A stretch of 64,000 nt of DNA, from the NCBI RefSeq assembly GCF_036588685.1, contig NC_086382.1, positions 69,165,999-69,229,998 on the forward strand, given 5' to 3'. This DNA comes from Mytilus trossulus (Eukaryota; Mollusca; Bivalvia; Mytilida; Mytilidae). Under the pieces are notes generated by a model. The model made no database searches, had not been told where the DNA came from, and saw only the letters and a program-made list of their open reading frames with translations. Below are positions 32,588 through 44,829 of the stretch, piece after piece. The position numbers and the translations under genes were made by a program. Within the stretch, counting starts at the first letter, position 1, and each line of letters starts with the position of its first letter.

Positions 32588-33879
32588 CGCATTTTTACCG
32601 TTGAAGATATAACAAACAATACCGATTAAATTCTCAAAGAAAATCACAGCTATCATTTGGTCTATATATATTTTAGATTGGGTTTATATTAGATTAAAAT
32701 TAAGACGATTGAAATCTGATTCACCTATAGCATTGCATTTTTATATTTTCATAGCTGGTGTTAAAAGAGCTATAACAATAGTTTATTTATACAAATATAA
32801 TATTGTGTATACAACTAGTATTTATCATGTTCTTTAAGTTAAATTCTGTGATCATTTTGAGCGTTACTATGTTCACCTATGGACGTATTATACTGACAGG
32901 AACTCCAACGAAAAATTAGAACATTCCCATCCCACTGATTTCTTGAAAACCGTAAGAGGTTCCGACTCAGTTTGTCAAGTACATGATAACTTCTTTGTGG
33001 GGTATCTTCGATGCCACCTTCGCCTGTTCTGTTAGGGTGGCACGGTAGTATTTGCATTCCAGAATTTGCTTTTTTGTGTACCCTATACCTTAGTCAATGT
33101 TTCTGAACAGTGTGAATGGACAAAATTTACAGTATCAACTGAACATACGTTCCCAAACTGAGGGACGAATCAGGTGTAGAAAAATATGAAATCATTTTAC
33201 ATATAGATGAAAATGATTTTTTGAGATTTTTTTTTAATTTTGTATTCACTGCACGATAAAAGACCTAAAAGCAGTAGCGGCCTTAGGTTTTTAAAAATAG
33301 CAAAAAAAGTAAACGGTCATGATACACATCCAAATTCATTTCTGAATAGTAAATTGAAAGTGCTTCAGTAAACTGTGAATGTAGAATTTTTCGCAGTGTT
33401 AGAAATGGGTGAAAATTCTAAAAATGCTATCATTATCGCATAAGGGCAAGGAAATACTACTGTGCCACTTTAACTGAAGCTGGTCTTATTACGTGATTTG
33501 GTATCGAGTGTCTAATCTACCTACCAATGTAAATAAACACGGAAATATGTGTGGTTATTTGTGAATCGCCAAAGTAATATAACAACATCTGTTTTCGTTC
33601 AATAAATGAAGACAAAAGCTGAAAAGATAGAAAAAAATCGGTCCATATTTAACAGAATGACATAAGAAAATTAACAGCATTCAGAAAGAGGGCTACTTTA
33701 TTTTTAGTTTTGTTTAATATGTTTAAATCATATGAACTTGAAAATCGGGAAATATCCGATATTAACAATATATATTTATTTTGCCAATTTTTTTTTTGTT
33801 ACCGTGCAGAGAGAAAACACAAGCGACAAAATGAAACTGTAATAAACTTTTATAAACTTTAAAAAAAAAGATTTGACCG

Positions 33880-34075
33880 TCTATTTTCCTCTTTGGTATA
33901 TTATCATTAGTCATTTCTGGGTTCTTTATGACTTGCATTGCTGCTCAGTATGAGCCAATGCTCTGTATTGCAGGCCGTACTTTAATCTATAATTGTTTAC
34001 TTTTTACACGTTGTGACTTGGATGAAGAGTTGTCTCATTGGCATTCATTCCTCATCTGACTATTTATATTGCGAG
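33880..34075 (+). mobile_element. Dispersed repeat family B, 3' part
   Basis: GACCGTCTATTTTCC, GCCAATGCTCTGTATTGCAG, TTTAATCTATAATTG and TTGTCTCATTGGCATTCATT match the family-B tail with several changes. Confidence 0.6.
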
Positions 34076-34299
34076 TATTATAAAAGTCATAAAATATATT
34101 TGTTAAATGATTCCATTTAGCACGCGTTTGTTCGTAGTAGTATAGTACGAGAAATTATCAACTCTCGGCAAATATATCGAGATTTCTGAGAGTAAAAAAT
34201 AGAAGAAAATGATTAGCTATTAAATCATGTGTGTTTAAGTTGTCATTTGAGTGAGGTTCCAGTAGATTAACACTTTTTTTTACAAATTTATCTTTTAAT

Positions 34300-35060
34300 C
34301 TAAATGACTAAAAATGAAAAAAGACAAACAACCAAACAATAGTACACATGACACAACATAGAAAACTAATAAAAGAATAAGCAACAAGAACCCTACAAAA
34401 AACTAATTGTGATCACAGGTGCTCCGGAAAGGTAAGCAGATCCTGCTTCACACGTGGCACCTGTCGTGTTGCTCATGTTATAACAAATCCGGTAAATAAT
34501 CTAATTCTGTAGGTCACATTCATGACAGGAAAGAGGATTGTAGTTACGACGTAAGGAACATATTCGATATCATTTGTGAAACAGTTATTCCATAACGGAC
34601 AACCAACTCGTGAAGGCGTCTGTAAAATTTACGAAGGGATGATTTCACCTTCACTATTTGGAACTCTTGGTTAAATAGCTTCTTTGTAAGCAACAACCCT
34701 CTCTCAAGAAAATCATGATAGGAAATGCAAGCACGGGAATATCGTATCAATTAGGAGACATATACCATGTATGCAGGTGCTTGTCGGAAAGTTGCTACTT
34801 AGAAATAGAACGTTCACAATTTGAAAGCTGAAATGATCTCTTTTGCCGTAAAAATTCGTTTTCAACCGACGCTCATTGTCAATATTTAGATGTACTAAGT
34901 CAAAATATGAGGCCGACTTAACTGTATATGTAGTATCCTTTATCTCTACTTCTATGGGATAGATGCGTTCAACATAGTCACCAAGTTTTGAATTGTTTAG
35001 TAAAAGAACATCCTCTATATAGCGGAAAGTAGAGTTAAAGGATATAGCTAACATAAAAGT
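34300..35060 (-). mobile_element. Reverse-transcriptase relic (copy 2, best preserved)
   Basis: Minus-strand frames give STFRYIEDVLLLNNSK (the Y-x-D-D box with E in place of D), then GDYVERIYPIEVEIKD, SASYFDL, and, after a frameshift near 34.75 kb, MIRYSRAC ... FLERGLLLTKKLF ... LRKFYRRLHELV. The catalytic D to E change and the frameshift mean it is dead. The arrangement of YxDD followed by a YxDL-type thumb motif suggests a Penelope-like or related reverse transcriptase; this is tentative. The 3' noncoding part (GTACACATGACACAACATAG, AGATCCTGCTTCACACGTGG) is shared with the other copies in this window. Confidence 0.6.
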
Positions 35061-35104
35061 CGTTGTTCAGATTTTGTCTGATGGAATGAAGGAGTTCAAT
35101 GTTG

Positions 35105-35136
35105 CAGAGACATATATATGTGTATATATGTCTCTG
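35105..35136. repeat. Perfect 14-bp hairpin
   Basis: CAGAGACATATATA and TATATATGTCTCTG pair fully around a TGTG loop. Confidence 0.85.
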
Positions 35137-35597
35137 AATGTTGCAAGTAAATAATTCGAACTCATTGAATCCGTATTCATGTGATTTTTTATTTAACCCG
35201 TCAGCTAGAGATTGGTTGCATTAGTCATGTTCAGTCATAAAAGGAAATTGATATCAAAAATTAATAGTGAAAGTGAAATGAAAGTCAAACTAAAAAAAAA
35301 AATCTTATACAGGTAAAACGAAAATAAACTTTATTTCAACCTATAACATGAAATAGACATGATTATTTGTAATATCTTCAATTTTTCACTTATTCTTACA
35401 ACTTTTGTATAAACTTCAAGATTATCAAAAAACGTTTTTTTTCTAAAGTGAAAATTGATTGGTTAAATATTTCTCAGTGTGTTTGAATTTGTTTGTTAGC
35501 CTTTTGGTCATGAATGTTTGTCTCTAATATTTAATTAACTGTGCATTTGTATTCAGATATCGCAGATCAAATTTATTCGTTCATTGTGTAATCATAC

Positions 35598-36030
35598 GTT
35601 TTTTGATTGAGTTAAGTCTGCCAATTGATATTTTATCGTATGTTTTTCTATGTTGTGATGTTATGCTATTGTTTCAGAAAAAGGGAGAAGGTTTGGGCCC
35701 ATTAAAACGTTTAATCCCGCTGCAAATGTTTGCACCTGTCCTAAGTCAGGAATCTGATGTACAGTAGTTGTCGTTTGTTTATGTAATATATACGTGTTTC
35801 TCGTTTCTCGTTTTGTTTATATAGATAAGACCGTTGGTTTTCCCGTTTGAATGTTTTTACACTAGTAATTTTGGGGCCCTTTATAGCTTGTTGTTCGGTG
35901 TGAGCCAAGGCTCCGTGTTGAAGGCCGTACTTTAACCTATAATGGTTTAATTTTTAAATTGTTATTTGGATGGAGAGTTGTCTCATTGGCACTCACACCA
36001 CATCTTCCTATATCTATATTTAGAACAATC
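35598..36030 (+). mobile_element. Dispersed repeat family B, full-length reference copy
   Basis: It starts GTTTTTTGATTGAGTTAAG, passes AACGTTTAATCCCGCTGCAA, AGTCAGGAATCTGATGTACA, GACCGTTGGTTTTCCCGTTT and TTGTTCGGTGTGAGCC, and ends TTGTCTCATTGGCACTCACA CCACATCTTCCTATATCTAT. It is the guide for recognising the split copy at 6.15/18.23 kb. Confidence 0.75.
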
Positions 36031-36194
36031 CAATCGCACGAGGTTGATATCTGTTTATGTATATTTCGAGTTACATTGTATATCACCGTCGGCAGTATTC
36101 AGGGGTCATCTCGACAATTATGTGGAAGGTGTTTAGACTACAATTTTCACGAAATGACGGTATGTTTTATCGAGCACATTCAATTTTGAATATA

Positions 36195-36250
36195 ATGAAA
36201 ACTGTCCACAAGAGACCAAAATGACACAGACATTAACAACTATGGGTTAC
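36195..36250 (-). mobile_element. Family A fragment
   Basis: CCACAAGAGACCAAAATGAC followed by ACAGACATTAACAACTAT is the complement of the family-A tail segment. Confidence 0.6.
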
Positions 36251-36451
36251 TTTACGGTTTAATGATTATTTTAGAATTATTGCAAATTGGATATGCGTGG
36301 TTAATACATTATACATCAAATATGAGAATTTGATTCAAATCAATGAACATGATTTTTACAGCTTATACTCTTTTAAAGGTTTTCGTCGTTTACATAAAGA
36401 AATAGATAGATTAAGAATGTTATCAGTTTATTCATGATGCATGTTACAATC

Positions 36452-39400
36452 TTAATCTACAACATAATGGTAAACATGGAAACGATTTCCTCCCTGCTCT
36501 ATAAAGCAACAAATACATGTAAATGCAATGATGGTTATAAGAATGGCAGCTGACCAGGAAAACAACCAACAACTCCAACCAATGTTAACGCTGTATGTTA
36601 ATTGCCAAAAGAATAAGGTAGACGCAATATTCATTATCTCTACAAATATATAAAACAGAATTAAGAAAAGAAAAAAAGTACATAGATATGTATGTGAGTA
36701 ATATATAAATATTACACACCTCTATGAAATGTATTTATTATTTAGTACTAAAATCATGATATGTGGCTGTAGAAATCTTAAAGAAATCTTTTCTTTTATA
36801 TTTTATAAAATAAACAACGCACTGCTTTGCAAATTCATTTTCATTATTGATCTTGACCGATAGAATCATACGGCGGCAGAATGTGGCCATGAAAGAAAAA
36901 AAATTATGTTGTTCCCTCAAGATACTATGTCGTGTCCTCAAGATGCTATGTCTTTCCCACAAGATAACTATTTCGTTCCCTCAAGATGCTATGTCGTTCC
37001 CATAAGATACTATGTCGTTCCCACAAGATAGTTATCTCGTTCCCTCAAGATAATATGTCGTTCCCTCAAGATATTTTGTCGTTCCCTCAAGATACTGTGT
37101 CGTTCCCTCAAGATGTTATGTTGTTCCCTCAAGATGCTATGTCGTTCCCTCAAGATAATATGTTATTCCCTCAAGATGTTATGTCGTTCCCTCAAGTTAT
37201 TATTCCGTTTCCTCAATTACCATGTTGTTCCCTCAACATAGTTTTAAAATTGTATTGATATTGCTATGTTGAGGGAACGAGATAACTATCTTGAGGGAAC
37301 AACATAGCATCTTGAGGGAAACATAGTATCTTGAGAGAACGACATGATATATCGAGGGAACGACATATTATCTTGAGGGAACGAGATAACATCTTGAGGG
37401 AACGAGATAACTATCTTGTGGGAACGACATAGTATCTTGAGGGAACAAGATAACTTTCTTGAGGGAACATAATATCTGGAAGGAACGAGACAACTATATC
37501 TTGAGGGAACGACATAGTATCTTGAGAGAACGAGATAGCTATCTTGTGGGAACGACATAGCATCTTGAGGGAACGACATAGTATCTTGAGGGAACAGCAT
37601 ATTTTTTTCTTTCATAGCCGCATTCTGCGCCGCATTCTGCCACCGTATGTAAATGTATGTACATCTTTTAACTACATTATCAAATTTCTATAATACGTAT
37701 TCTCTGCTACAACCATAATTCTTGTATGTCCTCTAAAATAATGATTTCAAGATTTGGTAACCATGCACTGTTATCAGAAATTGAAGACATTTATTACAAT
37801 GTACATATACATTTGTGTACTAAGCAGTATAAAATACAAGTAAATTGTATGTGTAATATAATCAATGGCAATTGTTCTGTATCAAGTTTTCGTAATGATG
37901 ATGATATCAGTTAACGTACATGGTATGTCAACCATAAATGTATCAAACCCTATATATGTATTAAGTCATAATAAAAAGTCTTCGATGTATCGGTTATTTG
38001 ATTCTTGGTAATGATTTAGCAATGTTCAAAAACAGAAGCGTAGCCGAGGTTTTTAAATAAAAATTTTTTTATGTGTAACCAACTTAGAAATATTTCTTAT
38101 ATAGATTAGACCGTTGGTGTCCCCGTTTGAATGGTTTTACATTTAGTCTAGCAATTGTTGGGGCCCTTTGCAGCTTGCTGTTCGGTGTGAGCTAAAGCTC
38201 CGTATTGACGGCAGTACCTTGACCTATAATGATTTCCTTATATAAATTGTTATTTAGATGGAAAAATTGTCTCATTGGCACTCATACCACATCTTCCTAT
38301 ATCTATATAACACTCAGCTTTTACATAAGTTTACCTGTTGTTGCAAACATAAGCATTGCTCCAGTTTTCATCGATTTTGCATAATCCTTGTATGTATGAG
38401 CCAGAACAAGGATCGTTAAAACCAATACAATAATGTTCCCAACAATTATGCCTACTGACAATCCAAAAACTTTACTGTCAATTACTGAAAATAGAAAGGT
38501 TCATGATCATTATTACATACTTACTTTCAAATCAATTCTTTGCTGCATAAGCTAAACTCTTTTAAATTTTGGGTGAACAGGCTTGAAAACCACGAACTAC
38601 ATGTACCTCCCCCTCCCCAATTCCTCCTAATTTCTTATAAAATCGGGATACTAGGTTTAATTACATTCTATAAAACGGTGTAAGTTGTAAATTAATAGCA
38701 GAAATGTTACAAGAACGTGGGATTTCAGTGGTGGCCCATGCTTTATTTCTTTCAGTAATGTAAATTCAATCGACCCTTCGTGCCTCTGTTGTCATCGTGT
38801 AAAATGACATTTGTCTGCATGTCCGATTATCATCTCGCCAACAAACGGAGGGGGGCTCGTGTAACAGTATCGACTTTCCGTTCTTCCGTCCGTCTTTACA
38901 CCTTTGATAAAAGAGGGATGAAATATACCAGACAGGCATTCAAACTCATAAATCGAAAATAAACAACGCCATAGTTAAAAAAAAGACAAACTAACAAAAA
39001 ATGGTACACAAATAGATATAGATGGATGTGGTATGGGTGTCAATGATAAAACTATTCATCCAAGTCACAATCTATTATAAGTAAATCATTATAAGTCGAG
39101 GTACGGTACGGAGCCCAAGCTCAAAACGAACAGCAAGCTATGAAGGGACCCAAAAATGATCAGTGTAAAACCACTCAAATGGGACATAGAACAAGAAAAT
39201 CGAACCAAACACAAACTGGGGATGATCTCATATGCACCAAAAGGCTAAACAGATCCTCTTCGGCATGTGGCACCCGTCGTGTTACTCATATTAGCGCCGT
39301 TAAACCTGGTAATAAGACTAGTTCGGTAGTCACATTCGTGAAAACTGATCGAACGGGATTGGGAACATATCCGCTATCATTTGTAAAAAAAAATCTGATA

Positions 39401-42400
39401 TTCCATATAAAACGGTCAACAAACTCCTGATCTGGAGTCTGTAACGTTTACGAAGGGTTGATTACAACTTCACCATTTTGAACTCTTGATTGGACTTGAT
39501 TAAAAAAAATCTTCCTTGTGATAACACTCTAGACTCAACATCGTTTTAAGATTTTGATCAAAATTAGTCTTACACTTAGTCCAGATTAACATCTCCCTGT
39601 TTATTTTCAAGGTCTAGGCACATACTCAACCCGTATGCATATGAAGAACCCAATTCATGTTCAACCAACGGATAACAATTTTGTCAACGGACAACTTTTT
39701 TTTTCATCCGGTAGACGTCCCTTAGTGCTATCCGGTAAGGTGTGACCGAGGCTTAGACCGTCTATTGGCACTCATATCACAACTTATATCTATACAGAGC
39801 AATTAAATTTTCAATACATATGTATCTGAATAACATCCCCGCGGCTCCGTCAATGTTATATCCTCTTTGCTATATAATTTATACGTGTACAGCCAAACGT
39901 CCAAGACACATAATTGTGACCCGCCATGACATTTACAGGCTTATTGAGGTACATGTAGAACGTCATTGTTTGAAAAATTATAAACATGATAAATATCGAG
40001 ATTCAATGAAATACGTATTTGTGAAGAAGAGTCATAATAAACACTTTTCTTGGCTTCTTTTTTGCCGACGCCGAACTATACATCATATATAAGTTTTGAA
40101 GAAGTTTTACTTTATCGTTTGAAGTAAAATTGAATCTACATTTTAAATTGATACAAAAAAAAATCTAATTTCTGTTCTATAGATTTCCTTTCATAAATGA
40201 AGTCTGAAATATATCCATAATAAATGCTCCATATCAAATATATATAAGAGAACTTCTACTTATAAACTATTACGCGTCGCATACTTAGTATAGAGACATA
40301 CATAATAAATCTTAATTAAACCTAGAGGCTCTAAAGAGCCTGTGTCGCTCATCTTGGTCTATGCGAATATTAAACAAAGGACACAGATGGATGCATGACA
40401 AAATTGTGTTTTGGTGATAGTGATGTGTTTGTAGATCTTACTTTACTGAACATTCTTGCTGCTTACAATTATCTGTATCTATAATGAACTTGGTCCAGTT
40501 AGTTTCAGTGGAAAATGAGTGAAAATTTACAAATTTTATGAAAATTGTTAAAAAATGACTATAAAGGGCAATAACTCCTTAGGAGGTCAATTGACCATTT
40601 TGGTCATTTGACTTATTTGTAAATCTTACTCAGCCAGCTGAACAATATTGCTGTTTACAGTTTATCTCTATCTATAATAATATTCCAGATATTAACCAAA
40701 AGCAGCAAAATTTTCTTAAAATTACCAATTCAAGGGCAACAACAGGGTGTCCAATTCATCTGAAAAATTTAGAACAGATAGAACTTGACCAAAATAACAA
40801 TATGACCCCTGTCAGATTTGCTCTAAATGCTTTGTTTTTTTAGTTATAAGCCAAAACTGCATTTTACCCCTATGTTCTATTTTTAGCCATGGCGGCCATC
40901 TTGGATAAAAAACTAGATACCCCAATGATGATTTTGTCCAAGTTTGGTTAAATTTGGCCCAGTAGTTTCAGAGGAGAAGATTTTTCTAAAGAGTACTAAG
41001 ATCTATGAAAAATGGTTAAAAAATTACTATAAAGGGCAATAACTCTTGATGGGGTCAACTGACCATTTCGGTCATGTTGACCCTATGGTAAACCTTACTT
41101 TGTTGAACATTATTGCTGTTTACAGTTTATCTCTATCTATAATAATAAATTATATTCAAGATATTAACCAAAAACAGCAAAATTTCCTTAAAATTACCAA
41201 TTCAGGGGCAGCAACCTAACAACGGGTTGTCTGATTCATCCGAAAATTTCTAAGCAGATAGACCTTAACTTGAATAACAATTTAACCCCCATGTCAGATT
41301 TGCTCTAAATGTTTGGTTTTTGAGTTATAAGCAAAAAACTGCATTTTACCCCTATGTTCTATTTTTACTTTTTTAGCCATGGCGGCCATCTTGTATGGTT
41401 GGCCGGGTTGTCGGACACATTTTTTAAACTAGATACTCAAATGATGATTGTGGCCAAGTTTGGTTAAATTTGGCCCAGTAATTTCAGAGGAGAAGATTTT
41501 TGTAAAAGTTAACGACGACAGACGACGGACGACGACGACGGACGACGGACGCCAAGTGATGAGAAAAGGTCACTTGGTCCTTCGGGCCAGGTGAGCTAAA
41601 AAGTAATTCGTAAAGCTTACTTTGATAAATTTTAAACTAATTTCATTTCAACAAGTTTAAATTGCAGGTTCTAAAATAGAGCTACAAACAAACATAAAAT
41701 GCTCTGGTTTAAAAAAAAAAATCCTTTCATAAATGAAGTCTGAAATATATCCATAGTAAATGCACCGTATCAAATATATATATGAGAACACCTACTTATA
41801 AACTGTTACGCGTCGCATACTATGTTGAGAGACATGTATAATAAATCTAAATTAAAAAAAGGAATTCTTTAAGCTTACTTTCAAATTGACAAATTTTAAA
41901 CTACAATGTAATTCCATTTCAACAAGTTTAAATTACATGTTCTAAAATAGAGTTAAGAATTGTTTATATTGTAGTAAATTGAATTGTTTGAATTTTTTTT
42001 CAAATACGCTATTGAACATCACTAAGAGCCAATAAATTATATACAATAATTTTGTGTTTTATAAATTAGTGCCTTCAATAAATAAAAGTCGTCATAGAAC
42101 AGTCTCATTTTCATACCGGTATTCGAAATTACTCGTTTAATTGCTATTACAACAAATATGTCGTGATAACATGACAGAGAGTTTTGATTCGAAATATTTT
42201 AGGTAAATATACAAAAAACAAATTTTAGACAATGTACCCTCCTTAGCCTGGAAGTGGGTTGTCACATATAGTTAACGGCGTTTTTCTTACAATGATGTTC
42301 TACCTCCATAAGCCTGGATATGTCGTGGCTGGTCACAATTATGTGTATCTACATTTGATCAATTTTAGTAAATTATAAGTAAGTTTGTTGTTGCTGTGGT

Positions 42401-43142
42401 TAGGCAACGCTATCCTGTTGTTTTTTTCTACATATACATGAATTGGATTTTGAACAAATAATCATATTATAATTCACCTGCTATAAATGTATACTAATCG
42501 CGCAAAAAGTTTTTACATGTTGAATTATTTCCATAACATAGATTTTTCTCGGTACTCTCTTGATTTAATTGACTTTTGAAAACTGATATTTACCTCGAAA
42601 GTGGTCCTTAGTGGATTACAGTTTTTTTCAAAGAAAATAAAAAAAAACATTAATTACATCATCACAAATCATTAATTGTATAAGATATTAAACATTTTAA
42701 AAAATCAAAAAAGAGAACAAAATTGGTATAAGGCCAATACTAAAGTACCAGGGTTCCCTCAGTGACTTATAACCCGGCCAGCAGCAACATGAACTAATCG
42801 GTAACAAAAATTAAGCAGCAAACTCATTCAAAAACACTCTTTGAAGAGATATGTTATTGCGTTTAATTGTAATATGATGATATCAACTTCTTGTAACTTT
42901 GACTTACATATTTAGCATACTACTTGTTATTTTGGCTTACTTTTTGTTAGTCTACACTTCCCGCCGTCGTCGCATCCATAAAACAATCCCTGGTAAAAAC
43001 ATGTCTTGTTTTGTGTAGTAGTAATGTTAAGATCTGAATTATCCACACACTGTATATCCCAATATGGAGAGAAGAAGCCAACTATTTGCAACAGAAATAT
43101 GACGGAAAATAAAAATGTGAAGACAAAAAAACCTCTACCCAT
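36452..43142 (-). CDS. Claudin/PMP22-like four-transmembrane protein, copy 2
   Basis: Exons 43142-42941 (202 nt), 38484-38335 (150 nt) and 36639-36452 (188 nt with stop); donors GTAAGC and GTAAAC; acceptors TTTCAG and TTGTAG; both introns phase 1. The spliced frame is open for 179 residues. TM1 is followed by SPYWDIQC, sequons NIT and NKT, C-x4-GLFYGC, GGKCR; exon 2 starts IIDSKVFGL and has TM2; exon 3 has MNIAST, GWSCW and TM4, and a tail ending YHYVVD. The exon sizes of exons 1 and 2 are identical to copies 1 and 3, which is strong support for tandem duplication. Intron 2 (1.7 kb) holds the 21-bp palindromic minisatellite; intron 1 (4.5 kb) holds a reverse-transcriptase fragment and the 40.3-kb repeat. 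An AATAAA lies about 20 bp after the stop (36432-36427). Substrate or partners cannot be read from the sequence. Confidence 0.75.
36867..37649. mobile_element. Foldback-type palindrome built from a 21-bp minisatellite
   Basis: The left half repeats TTCCCTCAAGATACTATGTCG (about 17 units). The right half repeats the exact complement. They meet at a short non-repeat centre (about 37240-37270). The ends are unique inverted sequences: CATACGGCGGCAGAATG on the left and CATTCTGCCACCGTATG on the right, with a 12-bp CGCCGCATTCTG duplication in the right end. As 21 is a multiple of three, each strand has a seven-residue repeat frame (MSFPQDT type), which is an artefact. It lies in intron 2 of claudin-like copy 2. 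Confidence 0.85.
38100..38310 (+). mobile_element. Dispersed repeat family B, 3' part
   Basis: TAGACCGTTGGTGTCCCCGT, TTCGGTGTGAGCTAAAGCTC and TTGTCTCATTGGCACTCATA CCACATCTTCCTATATCTAT; it ends 25 bp before exon 2 of claudin-like copy 2. Confidence 0.75.
38925..39520 (-). mobile_element. 3' part of the reverse-transcriptase family, with a nested family-B copy
   Basis: ATTCAAACTCATAAATCGAA, AACTGGGGATGATCTCATAT, CAGATCCTCTTCGGCATGTG and AACATATCCGCTATCATTTG match the noncoding tail of the copy at 34.3 kb. A minus-strand family-B repeat (39015-39165; TCAATGATAAAACTATTCATCC, AGCTCAAAACGAACAGCAAG) interrupts it, so the family-B copy is the younger insertion. Confidence 0.6.
39640..39753. mobile_element. 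Fragment of the CCGGATAGC-ended inverted-repeat element
   Basis: AACCAACGGATAACAATTTTG, GTCAACGGACAAC, ATCCGGTAGACGTCC and the terminal GTGCTATCCGGTAAGGTGTG ACCGAGGC match the right end of the 0.93-kb element at 51.87-52.80 kb. A family-B tail (TATTGGCACTCATATCAC) follows directly. Confidence 0.65.
40185..41960. repeat. Tandem duplication of ~230 bp, first copy interrupted by a repeat
   Basis: CCTTTCATAAATGAAGTCTG AAATATATCC through ACGCGTCGCATACT...ATTAAA occurs at 40187-40319 and 41727-41858. The continuation TAAGCTTACTTT...TTTCAACAAGTTTAAATT...CTAAAATAGAG occurs at 41612-41690 and 41869-41955. The right copy is continuous; the left copy is split by the 1.28-kb repeat. Confidence 0.75.
40320..41602 (+). 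mobile_element. 1.28-kb dispersed repeat ending GGCCAGGTGAGCTAAAAA
   Basis: It begins CCTAGAGGCTCTAAAGAGCC TGTGTCGCTCATC. It holds two related internal units (about 40430-40990 and 41030-41520) that share AAAGGGCAATAACTC, TTTACAGTTTATCTCTATCT and CATTTTACCCCTATGTTCTA TTTTTA. It passes a GACGACGGACGACG run and ends GTCACTTGGTCCTTCGGGCC AGGTGAGCTAAAAA. I recognise this as a widespread bivalve repeat. The unoccupied right copy of the surrounding duplication places the insertion in an A-rich site. No coding capacity. Confidence 0.75.
41960..42925. other. Intron 1 of claudin-like copy 2, no named feature
   Basis: AT-rich sequence without an open frame or a repeat that I can identify. Confidence 0.45.
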
Positions 43143-43499
43143 GCTGGACCTTGTATTATTTCGTTATGATTACGGATATTTAAAAATAAAGTGGTTTTCT
43201 GCTTCACCAAGCAAGTACACTCTGTACATAATTATAACACCCGATTCGCCATTTGAAATTAAAACTATTACTTGGATATAAAAACCATATTAAAAACCGG
43301 AAGAATTTGATTTGTATAGAATCACATCTTGTATTGCAAAAATCAAATCTTAATTAAGGGACGACACCAAGAGTTGAATAGAGGATACAAAAAATCTGAA
43401 TTCATATAGTTTTTTCATTGACCCTCTTACCCCCCTCCCCCTTTAACTTAATTTGGTAAAAATTGATTGACCAATAAAGGTTTATATTCCTTGGTTTTT

Positions 43500-43725
43500 A
43501 TTTGTTTAGAACAAGCTGGCAGTAACTGCGAGTACTCTCGGATATGTATGTAGCTGTTCCAAGCGAGGAGCATGTTACCTAGAAGTTGTTGCTTGCCGCT
43601 GTGTTACAAGTTTTTTTCGTTCTTTTTGTGCTTTGCTCATTGTTGTAGGCCTTATGGTGATCTATAGTTGATAATTTTGGTGAAGGGTGGTTTCATTGGC
43701 GATCATACCACATCTTCGCTTTTAT
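43500..43725 (+). mobile_element. Dispersed repeat family A, diverged
   Basis: GAGGAGCATGTTACCTAGAA, GTGCTTTGCTCATTGTTGTAGGCC, GGTGATCTATAGTTG and TTCATTGGCGATCATACCAC follow the family-A order with an internal gap. Confidence 0.6.
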
Positions 43726-44105
43726 ATGCATTTGTTTTTTCTTCATACTGTCAAGTGAAAAATATTTTTTTTGAACTTCCTCGTGACATTCTTGGGAAAT
43801 CTGTGTCGCACACTTTCCCTTAATATTATAGAACATTGACTTTGGAAAGTCCTAGTTTTGGACTGGAAAAACCTACAATTTATTCAGAACAAAACGTTTA
43901 TTGTTCGAATTTCATCCAATTCAAAAATATCAATTACACGAATCTTTTTTTGCATCCTGACCTAAAAACTAATATATCAAATATTTATTTTGTGTAATAG
44001 TTTGGTTTTTTTTAACTTTTAATTATCATCACTTTGTTATGACCTGAAATGTTTGGCATATTGATTTTTTATATAGTAGATACTTAAAATTTCCAACTAT
44101 TCTTA

Positions 44106-44557
44106 GGTCCGAGTACACAGTTATTTCGTAGTGCATTTCTTTTAGACAATAAATGTAAATAAAAAAAATCCAACCTGCGCTTTCTCAATAATATTTTTAC
44201 AGTGTGTTGTACTACTTTTGGGACAAATTATATCAAAATTATAGAAAACTTCATTAGCTCTAACTCAAAATATGGACAAATTTGTGTTAAGGGGGTCTTG
44301 AAATCTTTTGACAGCTTCCGAAGTGCTAATTTTTGACCTTTTTCAGCTGGACCTAATCACTACTTTACCTAAATATTTATGACCCAAATTTTTTTACAGT
44401 GTCATTTCACCCCCAACTTGCTATATGAGGCATAAAACATGGAGAATTAAATTTGGAAGGGGTATAACAAAAATTGGCAAGTAACACACTGTCCACACTA
44501 AGGACTATATTCGTGGGGACAACGAAAATCAAAGGATGATAACTGTGTACTCGGACC
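44106..44557. mobile_element. 452-bp MITE with GGTCCGAGTACACAGTTAT ends
   Basis: A perfect 19-bp inverted repeat bounds the element (GGTCCGAGTACACAGTTAT at 44106, its complement ending 44557), flanked by TA on each side. The interior (TTCGTAGTGCATTTCTTTTAG, TTACAGTGTGTTGTACTACT, TTTTGACAGCTTCCGAAGTG) is about 85-90 percent like the copy at 57.87 kb by eye. No coding capacity. Confidence 0.85.
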
Positions 44558-44618
44558 TATTTACCATGTTCACGGTACAAATGATCATGAACCAGGAAGT
44601 AAACTTATTGGATCGAAA

Positions 44619-44640
44619 GATTTCGCGGAAGACGATCGTT
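44619..44640 (-). promoter_or_regulatory. Conserved upstream motif, copy 3
   Basis: GATTTCGCGGAAGACGATCG, about 1.48 kb upstream of exon 1 of claudin-like copy 2, preceded by CCAGGAAGTAAACTTATTG. The nearby ACGGTACAAATGATC also resembles sequence left of the copy at 51365. Confidence 0.4.
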
Positions 44641-44829
44641 TCATTTTTTTATCCTGAGGATATTTTACTAACAAAACTTAGGTGTGCTATCTCATTTAAT
44701 TTATGTCCCAAAACCGGTACAATGCACATACAATTACATTCGTTACTGTCGTTAGATGTTAGGTTGAAATTTTATTGAAAAGTCGGTAGTGAATCGCTTC
44801 CTTTTACAAACTAACGCTTAAGATTTTCT

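Larger units (their letters stand above)
31200..33870. other. Upstream region of the orphan exon; no gene seen
   Basis: Two copies of the conserved ATTTCGCRGAAGAC motif (31643 and 32566) are the only features I can point to. Short open frames have no coding character. Confidence 0.45.

Noticed and set aside
36986-37615. Seven-residue repeat proteins (MSFPQDT type) on both strands
   Set aside because: Translation of the 21-bp mirrored minisatellite.
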